In this document: positions 1 to 10,290 of the stretch, in pieces
Layout of the letters: each line of letters starts with the position of its first letter
Position numbering within the stretch: position 1 is the stretch's first letter
Translations under genes and position numbers: made by a program
Notes under the pieces: generated by a model
What the model saw: only the letters and a program-made list of their open reading frames with translations
Told to the model about the DNA's origin: nothing
Database searches by the model: none
Assembly: GCA_013397115.1 (NCBI GenBank)
Contig: VWZW01001209.1
Location: forward strand, 1,554,236-1,618,235
DNA length: 64,000 bases
From: Edolisoma coerulescens
Lineage: Eukaryota > Chordata > Aves > Passeriformes > Campephagidae
Direction: 5' to 3'

Positions 1-2874
1 GGGGAATAAGGGAAGATGGGGAGGGGAGAGCTGCTTTTAAAACTCTGTTTCAGGGACTAAAAAGCTGAGTAATCAATTGTCATTGCTCAGTCTTTGGTTG
101 TCACCAGCTACCTTTCCTATTCCTGCTGGACTTAAATACATCCAGTTGAAACTAGACCCAGAAGAATCACAGAAAGTGGACAAGAACGGTAACTCCAAAG
201 CGCTGTTTTGTGAAAATGCACTTATTAGCTGCTTTGCAGGAGAGAGAAATCAAATTTTGTGGTGGTGTGCTCTGATTGTTCTTGTATTTGGGGAGAGAGC
301 AAAGTGCCCAGCTCTCTGTTTACTTTGAGTTTGCCTTACTGTCTTTAGGATCTCATGTCTTATTGGTGCAGAGGGACACTAACATGCTTCAATACCACAT
401 CACCTTTGCCCTGAAGAGATCATTAATGCAATTAACCCATTACACCAACATGGAGTAATACCTTTAAAAACAGGAAAACATTTCTTGGTTTTCTTCCTGA
501 ATCATTTCTACACATTCATGTTTTGTCCTTCTTAACTCACAGTTTAGTGCTGCATTTCTTGACCCTTTGATTTTGGTTGTGGACAATTGGATTTTTATCA
601 TAGCCCATGAGATTAACCTCAGCTACATGACCAATTAAGATGATAACAATTAAGCCTAGCAGTTAAGACCACATACAACACAAAGCATCTGTGTCCATAG
701 ACACTTTCTAAAAAAGTTTCTGCGGTTTAACAAAGCAAAAGGAGGTTACAAAACAATATTTGTGGCTAACAGTGGGACCTGCTGTTTTCTCTTGACCTTT
801 CAATTTGTATTCACACCTAGCACAAAAGATGTTTTAGATGTGATCGGAAGTTAGTACAAGAGACTCTGGATCTATGTTTTGGGGAGCTATGTTTTTACAT
901 ATGGGATGGTTAGATACTAATAAATTACTCAGTAGTGAAACTTTGAAGCATGGGGGCTACGCAAAACAAATAAAAGGACATCTGTCAGTGTATGTTGTGA
1001 AGTGCCAAGCCTGTATTATCTGCTACCCTGAAATAAATGGCGTGCTTCAGTCTGAATTAGGAAAAACCAAAGGGAAACACAGTAACAGTCTCCAAAACAT
1101 TTCAAAGCTTCCTACTAGGAGGAAGAAAATAAATTCTTCTCCAGTTTGACTGGATAAAGGATCAAATATAACAAGTTTACTCTGGAAATTCAGGAGATGG
1201 GGTAAGAATAGTTTTCTAAAAGCACAAGAGGCCCAGCACTGGAATAGGTCATGTGGGGAAATGATGAGGTGTTTTATGGGAGAAATTTTTTGAGAAGTGT
1301 TTGGGCAAATTTCTATCAGATCTGGTTTTGATGGAATATTTTGTGTTGGGAAATGCCAATGAACAACTGGGGAGACATCCCAGGCAGGCAGAACTGAGCC
1401 TGGTCCTGCTCCAGCATTGTAACCAATGCAGTTATTGCCAGACTTTTCCTCCTCCCAGTGGTGCTGGGGAAGCTCCCATGCCCCAGCAGCAGGAGAAGCC
1501 TCCCCTTTCTGTAAACTACTTTGAATGGCTCTACTCTCCGTCAAACGTGCTTGACAAATGTTACTTAGATAGATTTAGCAGCTGGAATTTGAAATACCTC
1601 TCCCACTTCTACCCAAAAATCATATATACTTAATGAAATATGAAAATAAGTAAAAATCTATTTTCTATGCATTGATATTCAGTTACTGATGCACTAAGTT
1701 ATTGCTTTCCTTATTTAAATTGTTTATATTAATTAAATATAACAATTAGTCTTCCTTATTCATGCTGTCTATTAATCTAAAAATGCCACATCTGGTTATC
1801 CTAGTGTTATTAAATCACAATAACAAGAGCTGAAAGACTGACAGCCTACCTCTTTCAATGAACCCTCCCAAGATGGAAGTACATATAATTTTGCTAAAGT
1901 TTGAAAAAAAATTCCGCCTCAGATTAGAATTTATTTTAATTTCCATGTGTTGGCTAATAAGGTACTGCACACAGCAAAGAACAAAAGATTTTCTGATATG
2001 TGTCTCTAGAATAAACATTTTTCAAAAATACCTTGTATGAATTCTATATATCATAATACGAATGATTTTTATATCTCATAATTAATCTTATAGATCATAA
2101 ACCAATATTTTTAGTGTTTTTCTGAATCTCACTAAACAACAACCTGGATCTTAGACTATCTTAGCAAATTATGTCTGTATTTATAGGGCCCATGGTATCT
2201 GTTTCCCACACTCAAATAATTTAACAATAATGTATTTTATTCTCTTTACTTATATAACTAAGCCTTTTAATGTGTAAATGTTTTCTGACTTCAAAACGTG
2301 TGTTTGCAAATTAAAATTGATCAAAAAATTAGATTGATTCTAAAGATAACATAATGTAACATAGCACAACATAACACAGTGTCTGGAAATTTGTGACCTA
2401 TATAAAACTTACTTCATGAAGCTTAATGTACCAATGAAAACCTTTAATAGAGCCAATTTTCATTTCTAGTTGAGCAACCAAAAATGCGCTTTAAACTTGG
2501 AAAAATAACCATTCACTTTATACTACTTTGATTCCATATTTTTATAAATTCCCTTTACAGAGGCAGGTGAACATCTTCAGAATGAGGGCCCTTGGGAATT
2601 TTGAAATAACTTCATGAAAGACCTTTGCTTGCAACAAGAAGTATTTAAGTTTCTAGGCTGGATCTCTTGCTCTGCTAAATACTCCAGCAATTTAGAAAGA
2701 CATTTCAAGCACGAGAAATAGAAGGGTGTTCTCCTAAATATAGGATTTGAATAATTTTATAGAACAAGGGATTTATGTTCTCTTCCTGTCTGGAACTACT
2801 TGAAGGCATCCCACATACCTAGTTATGCTTTACAACACTTTGAGATGAAACTAAAACTATTTCACAACAAAGCT
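1..2874. other. AT-rich unique sequence, no gene seen
   Basis: No gene, RNA or recognisable transposon was found here. The longest open frame is a 165-codon minus-strand frame at 1047-1544. It overlaps open frames on the other strand, resembles no family I know, and has no splice or promoter context, so I treat it as chance. A short degenerate ACATA-type simple repeat occupies about 2345-2378. The block ends at a minus-strand LTR. Confidence 0.6.
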
Positions 2875-3452
2875 TGTTGGGTTGACCTCAGTTGACCACC
2901 AGGTCACCTACAAGCCACTCTATCACTTCCCCTTCTCAGCTGGATAAGTGAAAAAAAGATTAAAAACTTCTGGGTCAATGTAAAGGCAGTTTAATAACAG
3001 GAAAGCAAAGGCCTCACATGGAAGCAAATGAAAAGAAAAGGATTTATTCTGTACTTCCAATCAGCAGGTGATATCCAGACACTTCCTAGGAAGTAGTGTC
3101 CCAGTACACAGAGCAGTTGCATTAGAAGACAAATGTCATAACCCCGAGTGTGGCCCCCTCCTCCTTTCTCTTAGCTTTTATTGCTAAGATGACATCACAT
3201 GGGAGGGGATATTGCTTCCACTAGTCTGGCTCAGCTGTCTCGGCTGTGTCCTGTCCCAGTCTGTCACCCCCTCCCAGCCCACTGTCCTGTGGGTAGGATT
3301 GGAGAGGCAGCCTTGATGCTGCGTGAGCACTGTTCAAGGGTGGCCAAAACGCTGCTGTCCTAGTGACTCAGTTACAGCCACAAACACAAAGCACAGCTCA
3401 AGGAGGGCTTCTGTAAGAAAGGACAGCTCCACCTCAGCCAGACCCAATATGT
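2875..3452 (-). mobile_element. Avian endogenous retrovirus LTR, minus orientation (probably solo)
   Basis: About 578 bp match, from memory, a very common bird LTR family whose sequence begins TGTACTGGGTCTGGCTGGGA. On the plus strand it therefore ends in CAGCCAGACCCAATATG at 3436-3452. The other end, TGTTGGGTTGACCTC at 2875-2889, corresponds to the U5 terminus. Read on the minus strand, the order is U3, a TATA-like AATAAAAGC near 3176-3184, a poly(A) signal ATTAAA at 2990-2995, then U5. No internal gag, pol or env remnant flanks it on either side, so a solo LTR left by LTR-LTR recombination is likely. Clean target-site duplications were not found, so the ends may be off by a few bases. Confidence 0.75.
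2990..2995 (-). terminator. LTR poly(A) signal ATTAAA (minus strand)
   Basis: TTTAAT on the plus strand reads ATTAAA on the minus strand, inside the conserved R region of the 2.9-3.45 kb LTR. The surrounding bases (GGCAGTTTAATAACAG) resemble the R region of the plus-strand LTR at 27.5 kb, which supports relatedness of the two families. Confidence 0.5.
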
Positions 3453-5571
3453 ATATTCAAAATACTCACAGGAATTCCTACTACAAAAATGGCTAGAATT
3501 TCATCTGTGACCAGAGCATATGACTACTGAACACTTCCTTAGTACCTCAAACACAGCAAGCAGCTACCCCAAATAAGGAACTTAATATTTCATTCATTCT
3601 GTTGCTGTTGTTGGGGTTTGACCCACTATTTCTATAAAGGCCTTAGTTATAATTTTGTCTTTTTCCTCTCCACTTATAGACAGAGAAAACTGCAACCTTG
3701 GGATATCTAGAAGGGATTATACATGCCCGTGGCTACCTATACCCTTCTTCTACAGAGCAGCAATTGGAAATTCCCAAAATGAACAGGTAATCCTAGGTAG
3801 AAATAATGTCTTCTTTTCTCTGGGAATTGGCTTAGCTCAAATTCTTTAAGGGTGATCAAATGAATTTAAAAATGTTCCAGGAACACAGAACACCAACATC
3901 TTTAAAGTACATCCTAACAATGTGAAGTAAAATGCTACAAAGCTGTATCTAAACACTGACAAGTGGTAAATCTTCCTCTCCACACAACTCAATACTAGCC
4001 AGGAAGAAAACTTGACTCAATAAAAATTAATTTTCCCCATTAAAAAAAAAAAAAATTTAAAAAAGCCTTGGGGAAACTTTAGAAGATTACTTGGGATTTT
4101 TGATTATTTACTGAAATATGACCTGGTATAAATTTACCTCTTCTCAAAAAAAAACCTATTCCAGAGCTGGAGAGGTTTGACCAGACCTTTTTGATTTAAG
4201 GATCTTTAACCCTCAGAGAACAGAATTGTTGTAAATCACCTTCTTGTCTTCAGTGATTTTTAGCTGATCTGAGAACTGATCTTCCTTTCCTGCCACTTCC
4301 ATGTTTCATTCCAGAAACACGAGCTGCACATTAACTGTCACCTATAAAGCTTTTATGTTCAATGAGAGCAGCAAAGCACACTTTTTGGAGCTTACTTGCT
4401 TTGTGTAGACTTGAACGAAGTTTAGGCATCTGAACTGCCTAAACACTGTGAATAGGTGGTGATTTAGTGGGCATTTACTTACAACCCAAAGCCATTAACT
4501 CCACAAAAATAGTTTGTCAGCCCCCAAAAGGATGTACATGCCATGACGCAAAACCAGGACTGCTGGATCTAAGCTTGACAATTCCTCAGTCCAGAAATGA
4601 CAAAGGCTCTTCTTTCTGAGCAACTGTGGGCATTCAACTTATCAAAAGACTAGAGAAATGCAAGTTATGAGAAGCTACTTTGGCATCTCTAACAAACTCT
4701 GCTCCTGACATGACATGTCAGCAGCAACTGAAGAGGAAGATGGAAGAATTGCCATTTTTTACATGAATTTGCTCTGAGTTTGGAGTCTAAAAAAATTCAC
4801 AGGGCTTTAATTCCCAATTTTTTTCTAAAAAACTTTCCTTCTTTGTGCAAAACTGGCTGATTGAAAACATCAGGTGATATTATAAATAGTGCTGTCAAAT
4901 AGATCATAATTTCTGCAAGCTGAAGCACACCAGCTTGGCATTATATGAAAACAGGCTGAGAGCAATTTTTTCCTTGCAATTTGTGGAAAATGTAATTGGT
5001 CTTCTTTCTTCCTAAAAAACAAAACAAATCAAAACAAAAACAAAAACAAACAAAAAAAAACCCAGAAATAAATAAAAAAATCCCACACCTTTCAATGCCG
5101 TAACTGACAGAAACAGACCCCCAGATGCAAGCCTTGACATTTTCTTTCCTGTGATATGTAAGGGCACAGCACAGGCCAACTTGTAGTTGCTCAGTTTAAA
5201 GGCATCTCCCATGGGAAGCAGGGTCAGCCCAGGATGGGCCATTCCCATAACACCATCTGGGAGTCTGACTCAAAGTATGTCAAAGGAAGGGGCTGCCCTT
5301 GGCCACTCTACTTCCAAGATGTCACCTGAACTTCCAGGAGGGGAGACATTCTCAGGGCCCTGATGGTGTGCTTCGTGTACACCATCCAGCAATGCCAGGG
5401 AGAGACCGCACACATACAGGCAGAAGGCCTTTCCACACAAAATACAGAAGTCAAAACTGAACTTTTGCTGCTCGACTCTTTTCTATCTGTTCACTGTTTC
5501 ATTCCACAGGTACTCATCTGTTAAGCTAACTGCTATATTCCATCTGTGCTTTGTCTTGACAACTGTCACCC
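3453..5571. other. Unique AT-rich sequence between two LTRs
   Basis: No coding feature was recognised. It contains a 14-A run at 4042-4055, a perfect 9-bp-arm inverted repeat at 4430-4454, and an A-rich CAAAA-type simple repeat at 5014-5081. Open frames are under 80 codons and unconvincing. The block ends at the start of the plus-strand LTR at 5572. Confidence 0.6.
5014..5081. repeat. A-rich (CAAAA)n-like simple repeat
   Basis: Repeated CAAAA, CAAAAA and CAAAC units are interrupted by single substitutions and followed by AAATAAATAAAAAAA. It could be the remains of a retroposon poly(A) tail, but no recognisable retroposon body lies next to it. Confidence 0.75.
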
Positions 5572-5829
5572 TGTGGCGGTGACCCAGCCCGCCTTCTCGT
5601 TTAATATCAATAAAGATGTAAACTGGGTAGATTTCCCTGCCAAGGACAGTGGCTCTGAGGAGGAGCCTGAGGCTGATGCCCTGGGCAGGGCCGAAGGCGG
5701 TGCTGGGGTCCGGCTGCGCCCCTGAAGGCCTTGTATGTATGGGTCTCCTCCCCTGAGGTACCTCCCCTTTTCTGTATATGGAGTTGACTTCAAGAAGGTT
5801 CTGGAATGTTCTGTTGTTCTGCCAACCCC

Positions 5830-5947
5830 ATTGGTTTGTTTGAATTGGTTCCTCCCCTTTCCCTCTCCTATTGGTTATCTGTCACCCTATGTCATCTCCC
5901 CATTGGTTTATCCCTTTGTTCCTCCCCTTTTCTGTGCCCCTTATAAG
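5830..5947 (+). promoter_or_regulatory. LTR U3 promoter: ATTGG boxes plus TATA
   Basis: ATTGG occurs at 5830, 5844, 5870 and 5902, each an inverted CCAAT box, upstream of TTATAAG at 5941-5947. C-rich CCTCCCC motifs lie between them. NF-Y and SP/KLF-type factors commonly bind such sites. Activity in any tissue is unknown. Confidence 0.55.
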
Positions 5948-5994
5948 CCTATGTAACTGTTGTTCCTTGGCTCTTTGTCTGCTCCCCCTGGGAG

Positions 5995-6000
5995 AATAAA
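5995..6000 (+). terminator. LTR poly(A) signal AATAAA
   Basis: Canonical AATAAA lies about 50 bp downstream of the TATA box and is followed by a T/C-rich region at 6021-6050 that could serve as the downstream element. Confidence 0.6.
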
Positions 6001-6059
6001 CCTGGACTGTTGCAACAAAGAGTCCCTTCTCTCGTCCTTTGCCTCTGCAATTCGCTACA

Positions 6060-6230
6060 GTTGCCATCGGCTGCTGCCAGCTCTACTGAGAGCCTCACAG
6101 CAGAGCGCTCCACCCGCAGCTTGCTAGGGGCTGTGACCCACCAGCCTAAGGGAACGCCTCGGCAAGTAGCCTGCTTGGCTTTCCGGGCGGTCAAGTGGCC
6201 AAGCGAGCGGCTAAATCACCCCCATGAACA
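6060..6230. other. GC-rich, CpG-containing flank of the LTR
   Basis: Directly after the LTR end, about 170 bp are GC-rich and keep several CpGs (for example CAGAGCGCTCC, CCGGGCGG, CAAGCGAGCGG), unlike the AT-rich surroundings. It may be retroviral leader sequence downstream of a 5' LTR, which would make the element more than a solo LTR, or part of a longer U5. No primer-binding site starting with TGG follows the presumed LTR end, so the boundary is unresolved. Confidence 0.4.
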
Positions 6231-9218
6231 GTATCTATACCTCATGAGTGGAGAGGTTTTACATCATTTTAATTGCTGTCTTAGGTCCTGCTTCTGAAAA
6301 GAACCTTACACAGGCCCAGGGTCCTAATTTCCTGAGAGGACAAGCAACAAGAAAACCTGAATAGTGGGTTTATCACACAAGACACAAATGCAGCCACAAA
6401 CAGTACAAGACAGCTTTCCAGGTCAAAGCAAAGTGCTCCATGTTAAGGATGGCAGGCAGCATTTTCTGAAATGCCTGTGGAAGGGTGTCCATAAATGAGC
6501 AGCAGGGAAGGGAACCATAGCAGGATTTGGAATTGGCAGTGACTCCTTCACATCAGCTTCTCACAGGCAAAATTTACTCCAAGCTCAGAATGCTGTGAAG
6601 CGGCCTAGCCTTTAAAAACCTAGGATTCAGAAGGCTGCTCTCATCAATCTTGAGATGGCAAAGCATAAGAAAATTTTGTCAACATGTGACTGAGGACATT
6701 ATTGTGCTTAGAGAACAGCAAGTATTTGGCAAAGCATTGAGTTTTGACACCATCAAAGCAACTTCAGTCACAGGGCAACTGCTCAGTCAGTCTGATTCAG
6801 TTGCAAATGTCCTGGCAAACAGCGGGGTGCTAAATGCAGAGAGCTATGAGCCATTCAGTTCTTTGTAAATGGTCCATTTGCTGCAATAAAGAAATGAGGG
6901 TCAATAGGGAAATGCTGTCCCTATCTATTTATTTCATTTTTCATAAGGCCAATTCATTCAGGACCATTAGGTTACATATCCAACCAACCCCACAATCATC
7001 AGTGTCTCAGAATGCCCTCCATTTTTTATGTTGCTTTTAACCAGTTTTTCTCTCTTGTATTACCTATAACTGAAAAACGCTCACAAGAGAATTTCTTCCT
7101 TTCTCAAAAGCTATGAAAGCACAAAAACTATACCAACAAGCCAAATTTCTTGCTTCTGTAACTTCATTGATTTAAAAGTGTTCAGATGCAGATAATCTGG
7201 GATAATAACTTCCTTCAAGTGTGAGCAGATAAAACCACTAAACAAAAAGATGCTGTAATAGCAGTAGCTAACTATCACAATATATAGGACTAAAACTCTT
7301 CTTATTTATACCAACACAGAGCGATCCACCTTGAATCACTAGGTGAGCTGCTGTTTGGGAACCAGCCATAGATTTTTTTATAATGTGGTACTTTTTGAGC
7401 TAACCTAAACAGAAGATTCTCAGTGGAACTCCATCATGAAAAGTAACAGAGGACATAACAGAGAAAGGTCATTGATCTTCACCTCAGACGTGTTTATGTT
7501 GGATATGTGGCTGTTTTCATTTGGGCTCTAGAAACCAGTACAGTGAGCAGCAGGAGTGTAGAGGTAATATATGCTCTATACCTTATAAAATTCTTCTTTG
7601 GATGCAACCTCTCCAGTGGAATTTTATCAAAAAATATATTTCATGATCAGCTTCACCACTTGTCATGTCACCTTGCGCTTAGGTTGGATTTGGCATACTA
7701 TTTTGTTGGTGTTGCCTTTGGGTTGTGCTTACTTTTCTCTGTGCTTAGACACTCAATGTGCATTGTCCTTGCTAAACACATGCACAACAATCCAGGCTCA
7801 GGAGCATTTCATGGATGTGCTTTACTTTGCAGGTGATGGCTCAATGTAAAGACACAGGCTGCTCCTGAAGAACCTATCAAAAATGCTTTGGCTAACACAG
7901 AGACCTGTAAGATGAGACTTTAATTCACATTGTTTGTTCTGACCAAAAATCATTATTTCTGGGCAATTTTTCTGGCAAATTTGAAGGGATTTCGTACACA
8001 GCTTCACACAACTCACAACAATTCACATTTTTGTACTGGTATTGGGAGTATTTTAGATAATATTTTGTATGGGAAAGCTGAGTCATTAAAAGATCTTTTT
8101 GTGGGGTTAATTTCACTCTGCCACAAACCCACTGACTAAAGTGTGTTTATGCCAAAAATGTTTATGTGCATTTTTTTGCTCTAAATTAAATACAGATGAT
8201 AATTGCAATGAATCACTGAAAAATGACTGTATAATTTTAAAAAAAGTAATTAATTGAAAAGTGTATTAGCCTTCAAAAAACCTTTAGATGACTCTAAGTG
8301 TGCTGCCACAGCTTAGCTTATTGCACTCCTGTGACCATGACTGATACTAAGGACCACATTTTAGTGACGTTCTAATGATTCATCATTGAGGATATTCTGA
8401 TGACTCGATATTCTGGCAGATGAAGCGGACTTACAGAAAGATGTTTTCTGGGGTAAAAGCCTTCAATAAATCTGAATAAAACTGCAGAAGTTTCAGGAAG
8501 ATGGATGACTGTCATAATATTTATGTGTTGCGCAATGTAATTGCTTTTTCATTGGTGTTGCAAGTTTAAATCTGTGAAAATAGGATTCCGTTTCACATGG
8601 GGAATCAAAGCTTGGGGACAGAAATGCCCTGTACCCAAACGTGCAGACTGAGTCATATTATGTGGCTCCTGACAGGGATTTCAAAGAAGCATGCCCATGT
8701 CCTTTCTCAAAGCCACACATACCTGACTCTCATCCACCCCAGTCAGAAGGCTGAGGAGCGCTTAGGAAGTGAGAGAGCAAGGAGAAGAAAAGCAGAGCTG
8801 TGCACCCAGGCAGGAGGAGAGTGATCAGAGGGAGAAGAACTAATACCCAGTGGCATTGGGACAAGGATGTCCTGGGACTTAGTCCCCCCCATGGTGCCTG
8901 GGCATCTGGGCTGATCAGCCACTGCTCTGTCCCCCACCTGCACTCATGGGGGTTTCACTGGCCAGGAGTGTGCAACTGCAAACCAGCTAGGAGGCAGAGA
9001 GCCTAGTTTTGGGAACAATCTGTACTCCAAGAGGGTGAATGGGAAAAGAGACATCATTTCTCATCATCCTCAGCTTTGGACAGATGTGTGCAGTAATTAA
9101 ACGCGTTGCTTAAGACACCTTACCCAAAGTTCCTCTCAGACTAAATGACAAAGTAAAGGTGCACATCTGTAGTGGTAGAGAAAATTGTTGTGTAAATATC
9201 TGTGGTAAAATAATCAGA
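6231..9218. other. Unique sequence, no gene seen
   Basis: No recognisable gene, RNA or transposon was found. The longest frames are about 109 codons (7507-7836 plus) and overlap other frames on the same strand. The last 600 bp (about 8600-9010) are more GC-rich and may hold old repeat material that I cannot name. Confidence 0.5.
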
Positions 9219-9746
9219 ATATCACAGAATTGCTTAGGTTGGAAAACACATTGGAGATCCCTGAGTCCAGTCATTAACCCATCACTGCCAAGTCCACCAC
9301 TAAACCACGTCCTTCCGTGGTACTGGGACTTCACCACTTCCCTGGGCAGCCTGTTCCAATGCCTGACAACACTTTCGGTGAAAAGGTTTTTCTTGATGTC
9401 CAAAATAAATCTCCTCTAGCACAACCTGAGGTCATTTCCTCTTGTCCCATCGCTTATTACCTGTGAGAAGAGACCAACCCCTACCTCACCACACCCTCTT
9501 TCAGGCAGTTGTAAAGAGCAACAAGATTCCCCCTGAGCCTCATTTTCTCCAGGCTAAATACTGCCAGCTCCCTCAGCCACTCCTCATTAGACTTGTTCTC
9601 CAGACCCTTTCCCAGCTTCACCAGCCTTGTTGCCCTTCTCTGAACACAGTCCAGGATCTCAAAGTCCTTTTCGAAGAGAGGGGCCCAAAGCTGAACACAG
9701 TACTCTAGGTGCAGCCTCACAGTGCTGGGTACAGAGAGAAAGTGTG
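9219..9746 (-). mobile_element. CR1 LINE, 3' fragment, minus strand
   Basis: The plus strand reads the complement of a CR1 retrotransposon 3' end. It begins with a worn terminal repeat (ATCACAGAAT at 9221-9230), passes through CR1 3' UTR and then the C-terminal part of ORF2. It is 5'-truncated, as CR1 insertions almost always are. The terminal octamers are degraded and the coding part carries a frameshift, so this copy is older than the one at 21.7 kb. Confidence 0.9.
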
Positions 9747-9760
9747 GTACAGCATAGGAG
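9300..9760 (-). pseudogene. CR1 ORF2 (reverse transcriptase) C-terminal remnant, frameshifted
   Basis: Minus-strand translation gives the diagnostic CR1 ORF2 tail in two frames. The upstream frame (ending near 9481) contains LEYCVQLWAP, VQRRATRLV and KGLENKS. The downstream frame (below 9403) contains VVRHWNRLPREVV. These normally lie in one frame, so a frameshift falls between about 9403 and 9481. Only the C-terminal part after the polymerase core is present; the endonuclease and the catalytic core are missing. It is non-functional. Confidence 0.85.
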
Positions 9761-9949
9761 CCGTGCAGTAGGTATTGAGGTAGCTTCATAGAGCAATGGA
9801 CCACATTAAATGGACCCTTAAATGAAATGGAGCACGTTAAATACAATTAATATCGCTACTGCTTGCTCTATGCATGCATTCAATAGTGCAGACAATGCTC
9901 CCAGAAATGCATTCCCTAAAGCTCACCACGTTCTCGCTCCATAGTCGTG

Positions 9950-10290
9950 TCTATGCTTTGCCCACCTCTCCTTGCTGTTGTCAAGGTGCTGAGGGCATCC
10001 AACCTCCTGGACTTAAGCTGCCAGGTCTCAGGGCCAGCACCCCACTGGCACAGCCAGGAGAAACCCCACCCTCAGGAGACACAGGGAGCCTGCAGGGTTG
10101 CTGTGGCTGCAGCCCCCACCATGGGCCCACCACTTCCAGTGCACACCTATGTATTGGACCTCCCAGTGCCACCATGGCAGGGACAGCCTGGGGGACAATG
10201 GGGCCTGGGATGACCCCATTACTGACTTTGTCCAGTCCTGCTCTCACTCTCAGCCCCCACAAGGTAGCCAGACCTCTGATGGCTGTATTA
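9950..10290. other. GC-rich, CpG-free block of unknown origin
   Basis: About 340 bp are clearly richer in G and C than their surroundings, yet I see no CpG in them. Stop codons are sparse on both strands, giving overlapping frames of 88-140 codons (for example 9874-10296 plus and 9981-10262 minus), which is expected of GC-rich sequence and is not evidence of coding. It could be an old, heavily methylated repeat or decayed GC-rich sequence. I do not recognise it. Confidence 0.4.

Larger units (their letters stand above)
5572..6059 (+). mobile_element. Endogenous retrovirus LTR, plus orientation
   Basis: About 488 bp have the full layout of a retroviral LTR. The ends form a short imperfect terminal inverted repeat: TGTGGCGG at 5572 and CGCTACA ending at 6059, whose complement is TGTAGCG. 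The U3 part carries four ATTGG (inverted CCAAT) boxes at 5830, 5844, 5870 and 5902, between repeated CCTCCCCTTTTCTGT motifs. A TATA box TTATAAG lies at 5941-5947 and AATAAA at 5995-6000, about 50 bp downstream, giving a short R. U5 ends in the pyrimidine-rich stretch up to CTACA. No primer-binding site follows and no polypurine tract precedes it, so it is probably solo or truncated. The exact family is not recognised; the CCAAT/TATA layout resembles gammaretrovirus-like LTRs. Confidence 0.7.

Noticed and set aside
1047..1544. 165-codon minus-strand open frame
   Set aside because: No family resemblance, opposite-strand frames overlap it, and there is no promoter, splice-site or codon-use support.
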